64,000 nucleotides of DNA from Elymus sibiricus (taxonomy: Eukaryota; Streptophyta; Magnoliopsida; Poales; Poaceae): assembly GCA_039707655.1 (NCBI GenBank), contig CM077670.1:142394001-142458000 (forward strand). The letters are read 5' to 3'. Numbering within the stretch: the first letter of the stretch is position 1; each line of letters starts with the position of its first letter. This document shows positions 1-11,362 of this stretch, in pieces. The position numbers and the translations under genes were made by a program. A model generated the notes under the pieces. That model worked only from the letters and a program-made list of their open reading frames with translations. It did no database searches and had not been told where the DNA came from.

Positions 1-239
1 AAGCCGTAGAGCATGGCACAATGAACTATCGAGTAGTCATCCGATCGAGCCTGCCAGGCGTTCACAACGTCTGCAACAGCTCCTGCAGCAGGTCCATCAC
101 CTAGCGGTGCATCAAGGACATAATCCTTCTGTGCAGCAATGAGGATAATCCTCAAGTTACGGACCCAGTCCGTGTAATTGCTACCATCATCTTTCAACTA
201 AGCTTTCTCTAGGAACGTATCAAAAACAGGGGAGCTACA
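1..239 (-). pseudogene. gag start fragment of Angela-like copia element
   Basis: The minus strand encodes the start of a copia gag (UBN2-type capsid region), with readable stretches such as DDGSNYTDWVRNL and IVHCAMLYG. Gag forms the cytoplasmic virus-like particle that packages the element RNA. An in-frame TAG sits at 200-198, where related elements have a glutamine codon (EKA-stop-LKDD), so this copy cannot make full-length Gag without readthrough. The frame is open from there to position 1 and continues outside the window. The true start codon upstream of the TAG is not clear; residues SSPVFDTFLEKA precede it in frame. Confidence 0.75.
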
Positions 240-1470
240 ACGCGAGCTATTGATCTACAACATAATTTGCAAAGACTATCAGGACTAAGTTCATGATAAA
301 TTAAGTTCAATTAATCAAATTACTAATGAACTCCCACTTAAATTAACATCCATCAAGTTAACTAAGTGATACATGATCCAAATCAACTAGCCCATGTCCG
401 ATCATCACGTGAGATGGGATAGTCATCAATGGTGAACATCTCCATGTTGATCATATCTACTATATGACTCATGTTCGACCTTTTGGTCTCCAGTGTTCCG
501 AGACCATGTCTGTACATGCTAGGCTCGTCAAGTTTAACCCAAGTATTCTGCTTGTGTAAAACTGGCTTACATCCGTTGTATGTGAACGTAGAATCTATCA
601 CACCCGATCATCACGAGGTGCTTCGAAACAACGAACTTTAGCAATGGTGCATACTCGGGGAGAACACTTTTATCTTGAAATTTAGTGAAGGGATCATCTT
701 ATAATGCTACCGTCGTTCTAAGCAAAATAAGATGCATAAAGGATAAACATCACATGCAATCAAAATATGTGACATGATATGGCCATCATCTTGTGCTTTT
801 GATCTCCATCTCCAAAGCATCATCATGATCTCCATCGTCACCGGCTCGACACCTTGATCTCCATCGTTGCGTCGTGGTCGTCTCGCCAACTATTGCTTCT
901 ACAACTATTGCTAACGTATAGCGATAAAGTAAAGCAATTACATGGCGCTTGCATTTCATACAATAAAGAGACAACCATAAGGCTCCTGTCGGTTGCCGAT
1001 AAATTACAAAACATGATCATCTCATACAATAACATATATTACATCATGTCTTGACCATATCACATCACAGCATACCCTGCAAAAACAAGTTAGACGTCCT
1101 CTACTTTGTTGTTGCAAGTTTTACGTGGCTGCTACGGGCTTCTAGCAAGAACCGTTCTTACCTACGGCACAAAACCACAACGGTGATTTATCAAGTTTGC
1201 TGTTTTAACCTTCAACAAGGACCGGCCGCAGTCAAATTTGATTCAACTAAAGTAGGAGAAACAGACACCCGCTAGCCACCTTTATGCAAAACAAGTTGCA
1301 TGTCTGTCGGTGGAACCGGTCTCATGTACGTGGACATGTAAGGTTGGTCCGGGCCGCTTCATCTTACAATACCGCCGAATCAAAATAAGATGTTGGTGGT
1401 AAGCAGTATGACGATCACCGCCCACAACTCTTTGTGTTCTACTCGTGCATATCATCTACGCATAGACCTG
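240..1470 (-). other. Untranslated leader of Angela-like element
   Basis: About 1.2 kb between gag and the PBS. No open frame longer than about 75 codons and no recognisable protein. The text matches my memory of the Angela/WIS leader. In retroelements this region carries dimerisation and packaging signals, but I cannot point to one here. Confidence 0.6.
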
Positions 1471-1482
1471 GCTCTGATACCA
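1471..1482 (-). promoter_or_regulatory. Primer-binding site, initiator Met tRNA type
   Basis: The minus strand reads TGGTATCAGAGC directly inside the LTR boundary, the classic copia PBS complementary to the 3' end of initiator tRNA-Met. It fixes the orientation: 1484-3239 is the 5' LTR of a minus-strand element. Confidence 0.9.
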
Positions 1483-1483
1483 C

Positions 1484-3239
1484 TGTTGGGGAACGTTGCA
1501 TGGAAAACAAAAAATTTCTATGCACACGCAAGATCTATCCATGGAGATGCATAGCTACGAGAGGGGGAGTGTGTCTACGTACCCTCGTAGACCATAAGTA
1601 GAAGCGTTAGAACAACGCGGTTGATGTTGTCGAACAACTTCACGATCCAACCGACCGAGTACCGAACGTACGGCACCTCCGCGTTCAGCACACGTTCAGC
1701 TCGGTGACGTCCTCGACTTCTTGATCCAGCAAGACGGCGAGGTAGTGGATGAGTTCCGGCAGCACGACGACATGGTGACGGTGATGGTGATGCTATCTCC
1801 GCAGGGCTACGCCCAAGCACTGCGAAAATATGACCGAGGGACGGAACTGTGGAGGGGGGCGCCGCACACGGCTAAGACAATGTTGTGTCTTGTTTGGGGC
1901 GCCCCCTCTCCTCTATTTATATATGTGTAGGGGCTTGGAGTAGAAGGAATAGTGCCACGTGAACAGTACCACATGAATAGTACCACGTGAACAATACACA
2001 CGTGGACTTGGACTCCAAAGTCCAATCCTATTCCTACTAGGACTCTCCTTTTTTCCTTCCTTAGCTGCGTGGGCTTTTGAGGACTTGGTGCGCCTGGACC
2101 AATAAGGCCAGGGTGCCTCCCCTTAGCCCATGCCAGCCCTTGGGACGTGGTGGACCCACTTGTGGACTTCCGGACCCCTCCGGAATCCTCCGGAACCTTC
2201 TGGAAGCTTCCCGGTACAATACCGAAAAAACTGCACCTTTTTCCGGAACCCAAAATATGACTTCCCATATATAAATCTTTACCTCTCGACGATTCCGAGA
2301 CTCCTCGTGACATCCGGGATCTCATCCGGGACTCCGAACAACATTCGGTTACCAATTCACATAACTCATATAACACTATATCGTCAACGAACGTTAAGCG
2401 TGTGGACCCTACGGGTTCGGGAATGATGTAGACATGACCGAGACGCCTCTCCGGTCAATAATCAATAGCAGAACCTGGATGCCCATATTGGTTCCTACAT
2501 ATTCCACGAAGATCTTATCGGTCGAACCGCAATGACAACATACGTAATTCCCTTTGTCCGTCGGTATGTTACTTGCCCGAGATTCGATCGTCAGTATCTC
2601 CATACCTAGTTCAATCTCGTTACCGGCAAGTCTCTTTACTCGTTCCATAATACATCATCCCGTAACTAACTCCTTAGTCACTTTGCTTGCAAGCTTCTTA
2701 TGATGTGCATTACCGAGAGGGCCCAGAGAGACCTCTCCGAAACACGGAGTGACAAATCCCAGTCTCGATCCATGCCAACTCAACAGACACCTTCGGAGAT
2801 ACCTATAGAGCATCTTTATGATCACCCAGTTACGTTGTGACGTTTGATAGCACACAAGGTATTTCTCCGGTATCCGGGAGTTGCATGATCTCTTGGTAGG
2901 AGGAACATGTATTTGACATTCAAGAAAGCAGTAGCAATAAATAGAACGACCATATGCTAAGCTAACAGATGGGTCTTGTCCATCACATCATTCTCCTAAT
3001 GATGTGATCCCATTATCAAATGAAAACTCATGTCTATGGTTAGGAAACCTTAACCATCTTTGATCAACGAGCTAGTCTAGTAGAGGCTCACTAGGGACAC
3101 GGTATTTGTTTATGTATTCACACATGTATTTAAGTTTCCGGTCAATACAATTCTAGCATGAATAATAAACCTTTATCATGAACAAGGAAATATAAAATAA
3201 TAACAACTTTATTATTGCCTCTAGAGCATATTTCCATCA
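1484..3239 (-). repeat. 5' LTR of Angela-like copia element
   Basis: 1,756 bp bounded by TG and CA, within the usual 1.7-1.8 kb for this group. On the minus strand it starts TGATGGAAATATGC and ends CGTTCCCCAACA. It is GC-rich near its 3' end and contains a TATA element at 1914-1924. The outer end abuts the Sukkula-like LTR at 3240. Confidence 0.9.
1913..1925 (-). promoter_or_regulatory. LTR TATA box
   Basis: The minus strand reads ATATATAAATAGAG, a good TATA motif in the part of the LTR where BARE-1-type promoters lie. Activity in this copy is untested. Confidence 0.5.
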
Positions 3240-5077
3240 TGTTTAACAACATTTAACCTTGTGATGCATCATATTTGGTTGTGCATCATGCCATGTTTAT
3301 GCTTGTGTGTTTACCATGTTGTTTGCTTCTTTCCGGTTGTGCTTCTTCTCGATAGTTCTGCTTTCGATACGATTGTGAGGATTCGTTCGACTATGATTGG
3401 TTCTTCTTCTTCATGGACTCGATCTTCTTCCGAGCGGGATTTCAGGCAAGATGATCATGACCTTGGATATCTTTACTATCTTTGCTTGCTAGTTGTCTCG
3501 TTGCTACGTCTATGTCGCGCTTCCTACCACACATATGTCTGCCTCCCCTATGCCATGATACAGCCTCTAACCACCCTTACCCAGCAAACCGTTGTTTGGC
3601 TATGTTACCGCTTTGCTCAGCCCCTTTCTTATAGCGTTGCTAGTTGCAGGTGCAGGTGCAGGTTGTTCCATGTTGGGACATGGATATGTTGGGATATCAC
3701 AATATCTCTTATTTAATTAATGCATCTATATACTTGGTATTGGGTGGAAGGCTCGGCCTTTTGCCTAGTGTTTTGTTCCACTCAAGCCGCCCTAGTTTCC
3801 GTAATGCTGGTGTTATGATCCATGTTTAGCGGTCCTAACATGCTCAGGGGAATGAGACCCTCTTGACAGTTCGCTTTGAATAACCGCTTCCAGCAAGGCC
3901 CAATATTGGTTTTAACATTTGCCAACATAATAATAGTGAACTAAATAATTAATTGGCATAGGGTGTCATGAACCCGAGGATTCTTTTAATTCCACATAAT
4001 ACAGGTGGGCCAGTGCCGATGGTGTTGGTCCGAACCGGGCAGACTGCGGGGCCACCACGAGGAAACTCGAGGATCTGGTTTTACTCGTAGGCTTTCCCAT
4101 CCGGTCGTGGCCTGAGACGAGTTACGCGCGGCTACTATCAGGGTGTCGGCACGCCGGGAGGTCTTGCTGGAATTGTGTTACCATTGTCAAAATGTCTTGT
4201 GCACCGGGATTCCGAGGATACTTTGGGCTATGTCGAGGTTGAGGTATTTCCACCGCAGCTTGTGTAGGCTTATGATGGGCCAGGTTGGAACACCCCTGCA
4301 GGGTTAAATCTTACGCGAAGCCGTGCCCGCGGTTATGTGGCACTTGGATATTTATAACCTCCGATTGTAGAGAACTTGACACTAAATCCTAATTAAAAAT
4401 ACACCAACCGTGTGCGTAACCGTGACCGTCTCTTTTTTGAGGAAGTTCGAAAAGAGAACACGGTGGGGTTATGTTTGACTTGTAAGTAGGTGTTCAGGAT
4501 CACTTCTTGATCATTATTAGATTGCGACCGTTATGCGTAGTTTACTCTTCTTATTCTTGTATTCGTAAGTTAGTCACCATACAATGCTTAGTGCTTGCTG
4601 CAACCTCACCACCTTTGCCCCTTCCATACCCATTTAAGCTTTGATAGTCTTGCTACCCATGGTTATGGGATTGCTGAGTCCTCGTGGCTCACAGATTACT
4701 AAAACAACAGATGCAGGTATAGGTAATGCGATGATCTGACGTGAGAGCGATGTTTGTTTGCCTTTGGAGTTCTTCTCTGCTTCTTCTCCTTCGTCGATCT
4801 TGGGATAGGTTCCTGGTCGGCATCCTAGGCTAGCAGGGTGGATGTCGTTCTTCTTTTCGTTTGATTTCATCTGTAGTCAGATGCTGCCCTTCTGTATGAT
4901 GTTTGTGATGTATTGATGTATTCATGTGATGATTGTATGTATTTGTTGGTAGCCCCATCTCTTATTTATGTGGTTCGATGTAATGATATCCACCTTGGAA
5001 GCATCTCCAATATGCGTTTCTACTCTTGGTGGGGCCTCCGAGTTCCTCGAGAATAGGATCCAATATTGGGCGTGACA
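3240..5077 (+). repeat. Sukkula-like LTR, 3' portion, interrupted by Angela insertion
   Basis: This stretch aligns along its length with 13730-15688, the 3' 40 percent of the complete Sukkula-like LTR further right. Shared blocks include the text around 3300-3500 and 13900-14100, and both end in TTGGGCGTGACA. The rest of this LTR is expected to the left of the Angela element, outside the window. No Met-tRNA PBS follows at 5078, so it may also be a solo LTR; the five bases after the end are ATAGT. No credible gene: ORFs here are short and not shared in frame with the other copy. Confidence 0.75.
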
Positions 5078-5257
5078 ATAGTTGAACTGGCTATTTCAGT
5101 ACGTGGTTGGAAACAATTGGGTAAAAGTTTGTTCGGTTCAGCTGTCGAGTTGAACTATTTGTATAAAGAACGACTGCTTAATTTATGAATGAAATCTATG
5201 CTTACTGAATTTCATTTGCAAAAATTAGACAGTACTAGTGATTTTTAGCTGCAAAAT

Positions 5258-5395
5258 TTGACAAATGGCAGTGTTTTTTTTAGGATCACAAATGGCAGTG
5301 TTACAAGGTTGACAAATGGCAATGTTACTAGATTGACAAATGCCATTTTTTCCAATTTGACAAATGGCAAATATACCCAATATGACAGATGCAAA
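5258..5395 (+). repeat. Short degenerate tandem repeat with core TTGACAAATGGCA
   Basis: About six imperfect copies of the word TTGACAAATGGCA in 140 bp, spaced roughly 22-28 bases apart. No protein is supported. The remaining 5083-5714 shows nothing else recognisable apart from A/T runs. Confidence 0.6.
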
Positions 5396-5714
5396 TCTTA
5401 CCACATTGTTTGTACGTTGTTGCATATGGGTCATATTGCAAAATCGTTTGCGATGAAGAGATGCACAAAACCGGCGCGCCACATTTTCCCTTGGTTTAGG
5501 TGCGAAGGAACCCAGCTCTTGCTTTGTATACGGGTGTTCAGTCTGAAATGTTTGCGATGAGTGTTTTATTCAGAGAAAAATTGATGTTTTTTTACTTAGA
5601 TAAGTCTGTACATTCAGAGAAAAAAAACACTAAGTTGATCAAAACCATAGATTTCATTCAGTCACACTGTGATTTTACATTCATACGATCGAGATGCAAT
5701 ATTAAAAAAAAAAA

Positions 5715-6316
5715 CTAATTGCGGCGGCGGCGTGCTGCGCTGGCGTTGTCGTCCACCAGGACGCCATTGTTCAAGTCTTCAAGCCATCCTAGAATGTTCT
5801 GGACCTGCACATCCAAGAGCCGTTCATCACGCGATCGACGGGCGGGGGGCGGGGGGACGGCGACTCGCGGCGCTGTGATGTAGTGGTCGACGGCGGCGTC
5901 CCATGACGCTGAGGGGGGCACGGCGAGTGCAGGCGCGCGCGCGGGCACGGGCGCGGAGGGTGCAGGCAAGCGCACGGGGACCGGCGCCGTGGTGGGTGCT
6001 GGGGCGCGCATGAGCACAGGCAGGGCACTAGCACTGGCACATACACGAGCTCGCGCGGGTCTGCGTGGACCTTGTTGACGCCGACGGCTTCCAGCGCTGT
6101 GATGGTGCTCGGCGACCAACCCGTGAATGCCACGGGAATGGTCGTTGGTGCGGGCGCGGGGATGGGAGCTGGGATGGGCGCGGCAGCATCCGCCGTGGCC
6201 AGCTCGTTCAGGGCCATGTCCCTGATGTCCCATTCCTCCTTGTTTTCTATCTCCTTCGGCTCGGAGTCCACTTCACCAAACTAGAAGACTAGTGGTAGAT
6301 GATCCTTGTGCGCCAT
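5715..6316 (-). pseudogene. Decayed proline/alanine-rich ORF of unknown function
   Basis: From ATG at 6316 the frame begins MAHKDHLPLVF, meets TAG at 6283-6281 (codon 12), then continues FGEVDSEPKEIENKEEWDIRD into a proline/alanine-rich stretch. A frameshift near 6030 moves the coding text to another frame, which ends in a helical, basic tail (NILGWLEDLNNGVLVDD, then ARRRRN) and stops at 5715. Continuity of composition across the shift and the charged ends argue that this was one protein of about 200 residues. I do not recognise the family. It lies upstream of, and divergent from, the plus-strand ORFs of the same CACTA-like region. Confidence 0.4.
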
Positions 6317-6479
6317 GGCGTAGGTGGAGCTCTGGAAGATATGATTCGGGCGAGAGGGGAATGGGAGGCAAAGAGAGATCAGTAAGGCAGCCTATTAAAC
6401 AGTGGCTCGGGTGCCATTAATCGAGAAGTTGAGAGAGAGATCAGTAAGGCAGCCTATATGTCAAAGGGCTCGCTACCCG

Positions 6480-6664
6480 GTGAGCCTGCGCAGCATACAA
6501 CTCGCACGCCTCCCAGTGAGCCTGCATAGCGTACTACTGGCACGCCTTTCGGTGAGCCTGCGCAACGTACTACTCGCACGCCTCCCGGTGAGCCTGCACA
6601 GCGCAGGACTGGTCGCATGCCTCCCGGTCAGCCTGCGTCGCGGACTTCACTCACACGCCTCCCG
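6480..6664 (+). repeat. 36-bp tandem repeat, about five units
   Basis: Units starting at 6480, 6516, 6552, 6588 and (39 bp later) 6627, with core GTGAGCCTGCGCAGC and ACTCGCACGCCTCCC. Because 36 is a multiple of three, one plus-strand frame reads as a 12-residue repeat (LARLPVSLHSV-like) within 6402-6764. I regard that ORF as a consequence of the repeat, not a gene. Confidence 0.8.
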
Positions 6665-6860
6665 TCTACTCAAACAGCTGCCCGTACGGCACCTCCTTGC
6701 CAATAGAAAAGTGGGATGCGTGGCGGCACGTAAATGGTCTGTAGAACGCCCACGATTTAAATAATACTGTACAACCGTTTGTGATGATAACGTGACAGCT
6801 ATTTGTTCCAAAATGGCTATGTTGGTTGTGGCTGTTAATGTGTGCGCCTTCTCTCATATT

Positions 6861-8735
6861 GGACAATTTTTTTACCACAGCATGTTGGTGCCATTTCATG
6901 ACACCATGCCAAGTCTCATGAATTTCAGAGGAGTTTTGGATTTACGGGAATTTAAAAACCAAGTTTCTCAATGTTTGCGGCCGAGCCACGAAGCCTGGGT
7001 GTTTGAAATTCATTCCCATTTCTTGCATGGGACCTAAACATGCACCCAAGGACACATATATGATTTTTCAACCCATTTTGGTGCACCGGAGCATGTGCAT
7101 GTAGTTCAAATTTGAATTATGCACATAAAATGCCTAGAAAACTCAGTTAATGTATAAAAATGTCCAAACGAACCCTGAATAATTCCAAATTTTAACACGA
7201 CACTCCTATTGGTCTATGTTGCATCTAGAAAAAAATTCAAGGCAAGAAGAGGCAACAAAGGTCGTTTCGTCCACAAAGGTGACACACGTTCCCTACCAGA
7301 ACCACGAGGCTTCTTGTGAGAAGCTCTAGTTTGTGAGAAGCTTATACTAAAACTTGCCCCAAATGGGACAAAAAATTTACCACAACATGTTGGTGCCATT
7401 CCATGATAGCATGCCAAGTTTCATGAATTTCAGACGAGTTTTGGATTTACTAGAATTTCAAAACCAAGTAACTCAATGTTTGCGGCCGAGCCATGAAGCC
7501 TAGGTGTTTGAAATTCATTCCCATTTCTTGCATGGTACCTAAGCATGCACCCAAGGACACATATATGATTTTTCAACCCAGATTGGTGCACCGGAGCATG
7601 TGCCTGTAGTTCAAATTTGAATTATGCACATAAAATGCCTAGAAAACTCAGTTAATGTATAAAAAATGTCCAAACGAACCCCGAATAATTCCAAAATTTA
7701 ACACGACACTCCTATTGGTCTATGTTACCTCTAGAAAAAAAATTGAAGGCAAGAAGAGGCAATGAATGTCGTTTCGTCCACAGAGGTGACACGTTCCCTA
7801 CCGGAACCATGAGGCTTCTTGTGAGAAGCTCTGGTTTGTGAGAAGCTTATACCAAAACCTGCCCCAAATGGGACAATTTTTTTACGACAGCATGTTGGTG
7901 CCATTCCATGATAGCATGCCAAGTTTCATGAATTTCAGACGAGTTTTGGATTTACTAGAATTTCAAAACCAAGTATCTCAATGTTTGCAGTGGAGCCACG
8001 ATGCCGAGGTGTTTGAAATTCATTCCCATTTCTTGCATGGGACCTAAGCATGCACCCAAGGACACATATATAATTTTTCAACCCATTTTTGTGCACCAGA
8101 GCATGTGCCTGTAGTTCAAATTTGAATTATGCACATAAAATGCCTAGAAAACTGAGTTAATGTACAAAAATGTCCAAACAAACCCCGAATAATTCCAATA
8201 TTTAACACGACACTCCTACTGGTCTATGTTGCCTCTAGAAAAACAAATTGAAGGCAACAAGAGGCAATGAATGTCGTTTCAACCACAATGGTGACACGTT
8301 CCATACCGCAACCATGAGGCTTCTTGTGAGAAGCTCTGGTTTGTGAGAAGCTTATACCAAAACCTACCCGAAATGGGACAAAAAATTTACGACAACGTGT
8401 TGGTGCCATTCCATGATAGCATGCCAAGTTTCATGAATTTCAAACGAGTTTTGGATTTACTAGAATTTCAAAACCAAGTATCTCAACATTTGCGGTGGAG
8501 CCACGATGCCGAGGTGTTTGAAATTCATTCCCATTTCTTGCATGGGACCTAAGCATGCACCCATGGACACATATATGATTTTACAACCCATTTTTGTGCA
8601 CCAGAGCATGTGCCTGTAGTTCAAATTTGAATTATGCACCTTAAATGCCTAGAAAACTCAGTGAATGTGTAAAAATGTCCAAACGAAACCTGAATAAGTC
8701 CAAATTTTTTGACGACACTCCTATCGTTGTATGTT
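6861..8735 (+). repeat. 505-bp tandem array, about 3.7 units
   Basis: The word GGACAA followed by an A or T run and CATGTTGGTGCCAT recurs at 6861, 7366, 7871 and 8376, exactly 505 bp apart each time. Units are very similar through their length and differ by substitutions and small runs; the last unit fades near 8735. The unit has no long ORF conserved between copies. Internal tandem arrays of this kind are known from Triticeae CACTA elements. An alternation is visible: units 1 and 3 have GGACAATTTTTTTA, units 2 and 4 GGACAAAAAATTTA, suggesting growth by duplication of a two-unit block. Confidence 0.9.
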
Positions 8736-8997
8736 CACTAAAAATAAATGTTCTAGCAATTCAAACACTGTCCTTTGCTGCTGTGACCCCATTCCATATT
8801 TCAAATCAATATGAAAAATCAAGTACATCACACACAATTTATTATCACCAACCATGTGTGATGCAGTACAAAATATCTTGGAGCACCGTCATATATGGCT
8901 TACGCGAGAAGGTTCATCGGCTATAGTCCATAGCCGGCGCGTCAAGCAAACTAGCTTCCCAAATATCATTTCACCATTCAATCGTCGCCGGTTAAAG

Positions 8998-9594
8998 ATG
9001 GGGACGTGGACCCGCGTCATGAGGGCAACTTCGGCGGCCCACTTCAGCGAGAGCACAGCCGTAGCCTCCATGAGCGTGCTCACAACCTGAATGAGCACGG
9101 CCGCAATCTGCGACAGGGTGGCTATAGCAGCCGAAACGGCCGCTACTGCAGCTCAGATGGCGGCAACAACATCTGCGACGGGGATAGCAAATGGTGAGAG
9201 CGGGACAGTAGCTGTCCGTTCCGCGGCGGCCGCCTTTGCCCTGATGGAGGCCGCCCATGCCTAGCTCCTGGCGGTTACCACACAAATCGCACGAAGCTTC
9301 TCCGACAACGGTTGGTAACCCACGGCCAAAGAGTTGGCAATCGCAGAGAGCGTTCGAGCAGTGGTCCGTTTGTTCACGGCATACCTTGCCGCGATGGAGC
9401 CCATCCAAGCCCAGACCACGGCCGCCCACGCCCAGCTCGTGGTGGCCTTTTCCAAAGAGATGGCGGACGCGGATGGCAAGATGCTTGCCGAGTATCATGT
9501 GATGGATGCCATGGAGCCCCTTCCCTAGGAGATCGTCGGGCGCGAGCTGGACATGGAGGAGGCGGCGGAGATCGACGAGCGCCAGGCGGATTAG
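8998..9594 (+). pseudogene. Decayed alanine-rich helical ORF, CACTA-like region
   Basis: One frame from ATG 8998 to TAG 9592-9594 keeps consistent coding character (alanine-rich, amphipathic, e.g. RAVVRLFTAYLAAMEPIQAQ and EMADADGKMLAEY) through four internal stops: TGA 9088, TAG 9262, TAA 9316 and TAG 9526. The segment before the second stop (EAAHA-stop-LL) resembles a later one that keeps glutamine (TAAHAQLVVAF), suggesting CAG to TAG there. About 198 residues if read through. I do not recognise the family; it could be a coiled-coil accessory protein of the transposon. It lies 3' of the 505-bp array and 5' of the SIM-like ORF, same strand. Confidence 0.45.
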
Positions 9595-10125
9595 TAGTCT
9601 TTGTTTAAAGCGCTGGTCTTTTGTTAGAGTAATGTTTAGGTCAACTATCTCTGTTTAATTGCTGAACTTGCTCGATTAAGAAGTGTGGGTGTGCTGTAGG
9701 CTCTTTTGTGTACCCAAATTATGCAATGACGTGGATGACCACTGTAACCAGGGAAATTCGAACCAAAATTTGCATGTTCAAACTCATCACACACGGGGTA
9801 AGCCATATGAATCTTTTGTGATGTTTAGATATCGTACACAGTGCTGAATAAGGGATCGTGTCTGATGACAGTTTGCGCGCTAGTTTTTCGCTGCACAAAG
9901 CAAAAAAAATTGGCATCCGCGGAAATATCTACCTCCCATGCCCCCTCCTCCTTACCAAAAGCCACATTTCCCCTGTTTCCCCTTTCCATTCCAAGTTCAA
10001 ACCTTCACTGCTTGCTTGCAGCGTTGCTGCCTAGCCAGCGACGCTCCTTCCTGCTGCTCGGCCTTGTCGATCTAGTCAGGTAATCCACACCCGACCCCCA
10101 TCCTCTTCCTCCTTCTACATCCAAC

Positions 10126-10620
10126 ATGCCCCGACCGCCAGCACGACACCTTCCACCCAAATCACCGACCGATCCTCCAAATAAGTGCCACCCTAAGCCA
10201 TGGTGCATGTAGTATAGCAAGGAGCTCAATGAGTATTTGGCAGCGGAGAAGAAAATCGTGGCCGCACGCGCGGATGAGGTTGCGATGGCTGCCATGCGTG
10301 CTGACCCCCAGATCTTGGAGGAGCACCTCACCGTTGAGGCCACCGTTGACACCTCGTGTGCGGACACCGCCATGCGGTTGGCTGCTTTAAACAATAGTTC
10401 GTGGCATTTTCTCAAGGCTACCGTCGGTGCCTTCGAAGAAGACTACGATGTGTTTTCTCAGCGTGCCCGTGCTTACCTCAACTCCAGAGCCAGCAGGTTG
10501 GTGCATGGAGCGGCTCAGGCGACTCACCAGTACGAGGAGGGCACCCACGATGTGGAGGCCTTGTCCTCTTCCAAGTCTAAGGAGCCCATCGTCATCGATA
10601 TCTCCGATGATGAGGAGTAG
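10126..10620 (+). pseudogene. ORF with C-terminal SUMO-interaction-like motif
   Basis: ATG 10126 opens a 164-codon frame with a single TAG at 10210-10212 (codon 29). The first part is proline- and basic-rich (MPRPPARHLPPKSP). After the stop comes a long helical segment (SKELNEYLAAEKKIVAARAD and on to SRASRLVHGAAQAT), then an acidic, serine-rich tail ending PIVIDISDDEE. That last motif, a hydrophobic VIDI core followed by acidic residues, fits the established SUMO-interaction motif. The predicted protein has no other recognised domain. A role in the transposon life cycle is inference. If initiation occurs downstream of the TAG the product would lack only the proline-rich head. Confidence 0.45.
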
Positions 10621-10785
10621 CTTTTCTTTTTAGCGCACTATAAGGACCTGTGTTCAACTAGCTAGCTACGCCGGTTAAGCATGTTTGGTTTACCTGTTGC
10701 ATGTGCTGCTCCTGCCTTTCCTTTACAAATTATAGTGAATTGTCCTATGTACTGTTACTATGCAATTTGATCCTCTAGTATATAT

Positions 10786-11268
10786 GTTCTATATATTGTG
10801 CAATGTGGTGCTCAGTTAACTATTTGGTTAATTTGTTGTCATGTTCAGTTAACTGTTTGGTTCAATTCTGCAATGTGATGCTCAATTCTTGTGGGTGCAA
10901 TTTTGTATTCTCTTGCATGTGAGAAATAAATCGAATTTCGCTGTACAAAATACATGAGAAACAAATACAATTTCTATATTTCCAAGTTGTTAAGCATACT
11001 AGGTTTGGTTAACTGTCTAACCTTCTAGTATGTTCTATTGTGCAATGTGGTGCTCAATTAACTGTTGGGTTCATTTGTTGTGGTGCTTAGTTAACTGTTT
11101 GGTTCATTTCTGCAATGCGATGTTCAATTGTTGTGGGTACAATTTTGTATTGTTATGCATGTGAGAAATAAATCGAATTTGGGTGTACTAAATACATGAG
11201 AAACATATACAATTGCTATATTTCCTAGTTCTTGAGCATGCTTTGTTTGGATAAATGGCTTTTCCATG
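10786..11268 (+). repeat. Tandem duplication, period about 242 bp
   Basis: Two adjacent copies of an AT-rich block. CAATGTGGTGCTCA appears at 10801 and again at 11043, and GAGAAATAAATCGAATTT appears once in each copy. The surrounding 10621-11357 shows no coding potential and may be the 3' region of the preceding ORF. Confidence 0.75.
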
Positions 11269-11362
11269 TGGCTCGAATTAATCTGCTGAATCTACAATGT
11301 GTTTATTTTTCATCAACATATTATACTGATAGTATGCCAACCCTCACTTAACTTGATCAATA

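Larger units (their letters stand above)
1..3239 (-). mobile_element. Angela/WIS/BARE-1-like copia retrotransposon, 5' end
   Basis: Reading the minus strand, the order is LTR (3239 to 1484), a primer-binding site, a leader of about 1.2 kb, and the beginning of gag, which runs off the left edge of the window. The LTR ends TGTTGGGGAACG and TTTCCATCA (plus-strand reading), the PBS matching the initiator-Met tRNA and the leader text are those I associate with the Angela/WIS/BARE-1 group of Triticeae copia elements. It is inserted in a Sukkula-like LTR whose remaining 3' part starts at 3240. The 3' LTR and pol lie outside the window, so the TSD cannot be checked. Confidence 0.85.

Noticed and set aside
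383..601. 72-codon minus-strand ORF in the Angela leader
   Set aside because: Short, in a known untranslated leader, no family match.
3261..3716. 151-codon ORF in the first Sukkula-like LTR
   Set aside because: The homologous stretch at 13909-14238 is open but differs by frame-breaking indels, so the frame is not conserved.
6861..8735. CRISPR-like or satellite array
   Set aside because: Units of 505 bp are contiguous with no spacers, and the context is a plant transposon.
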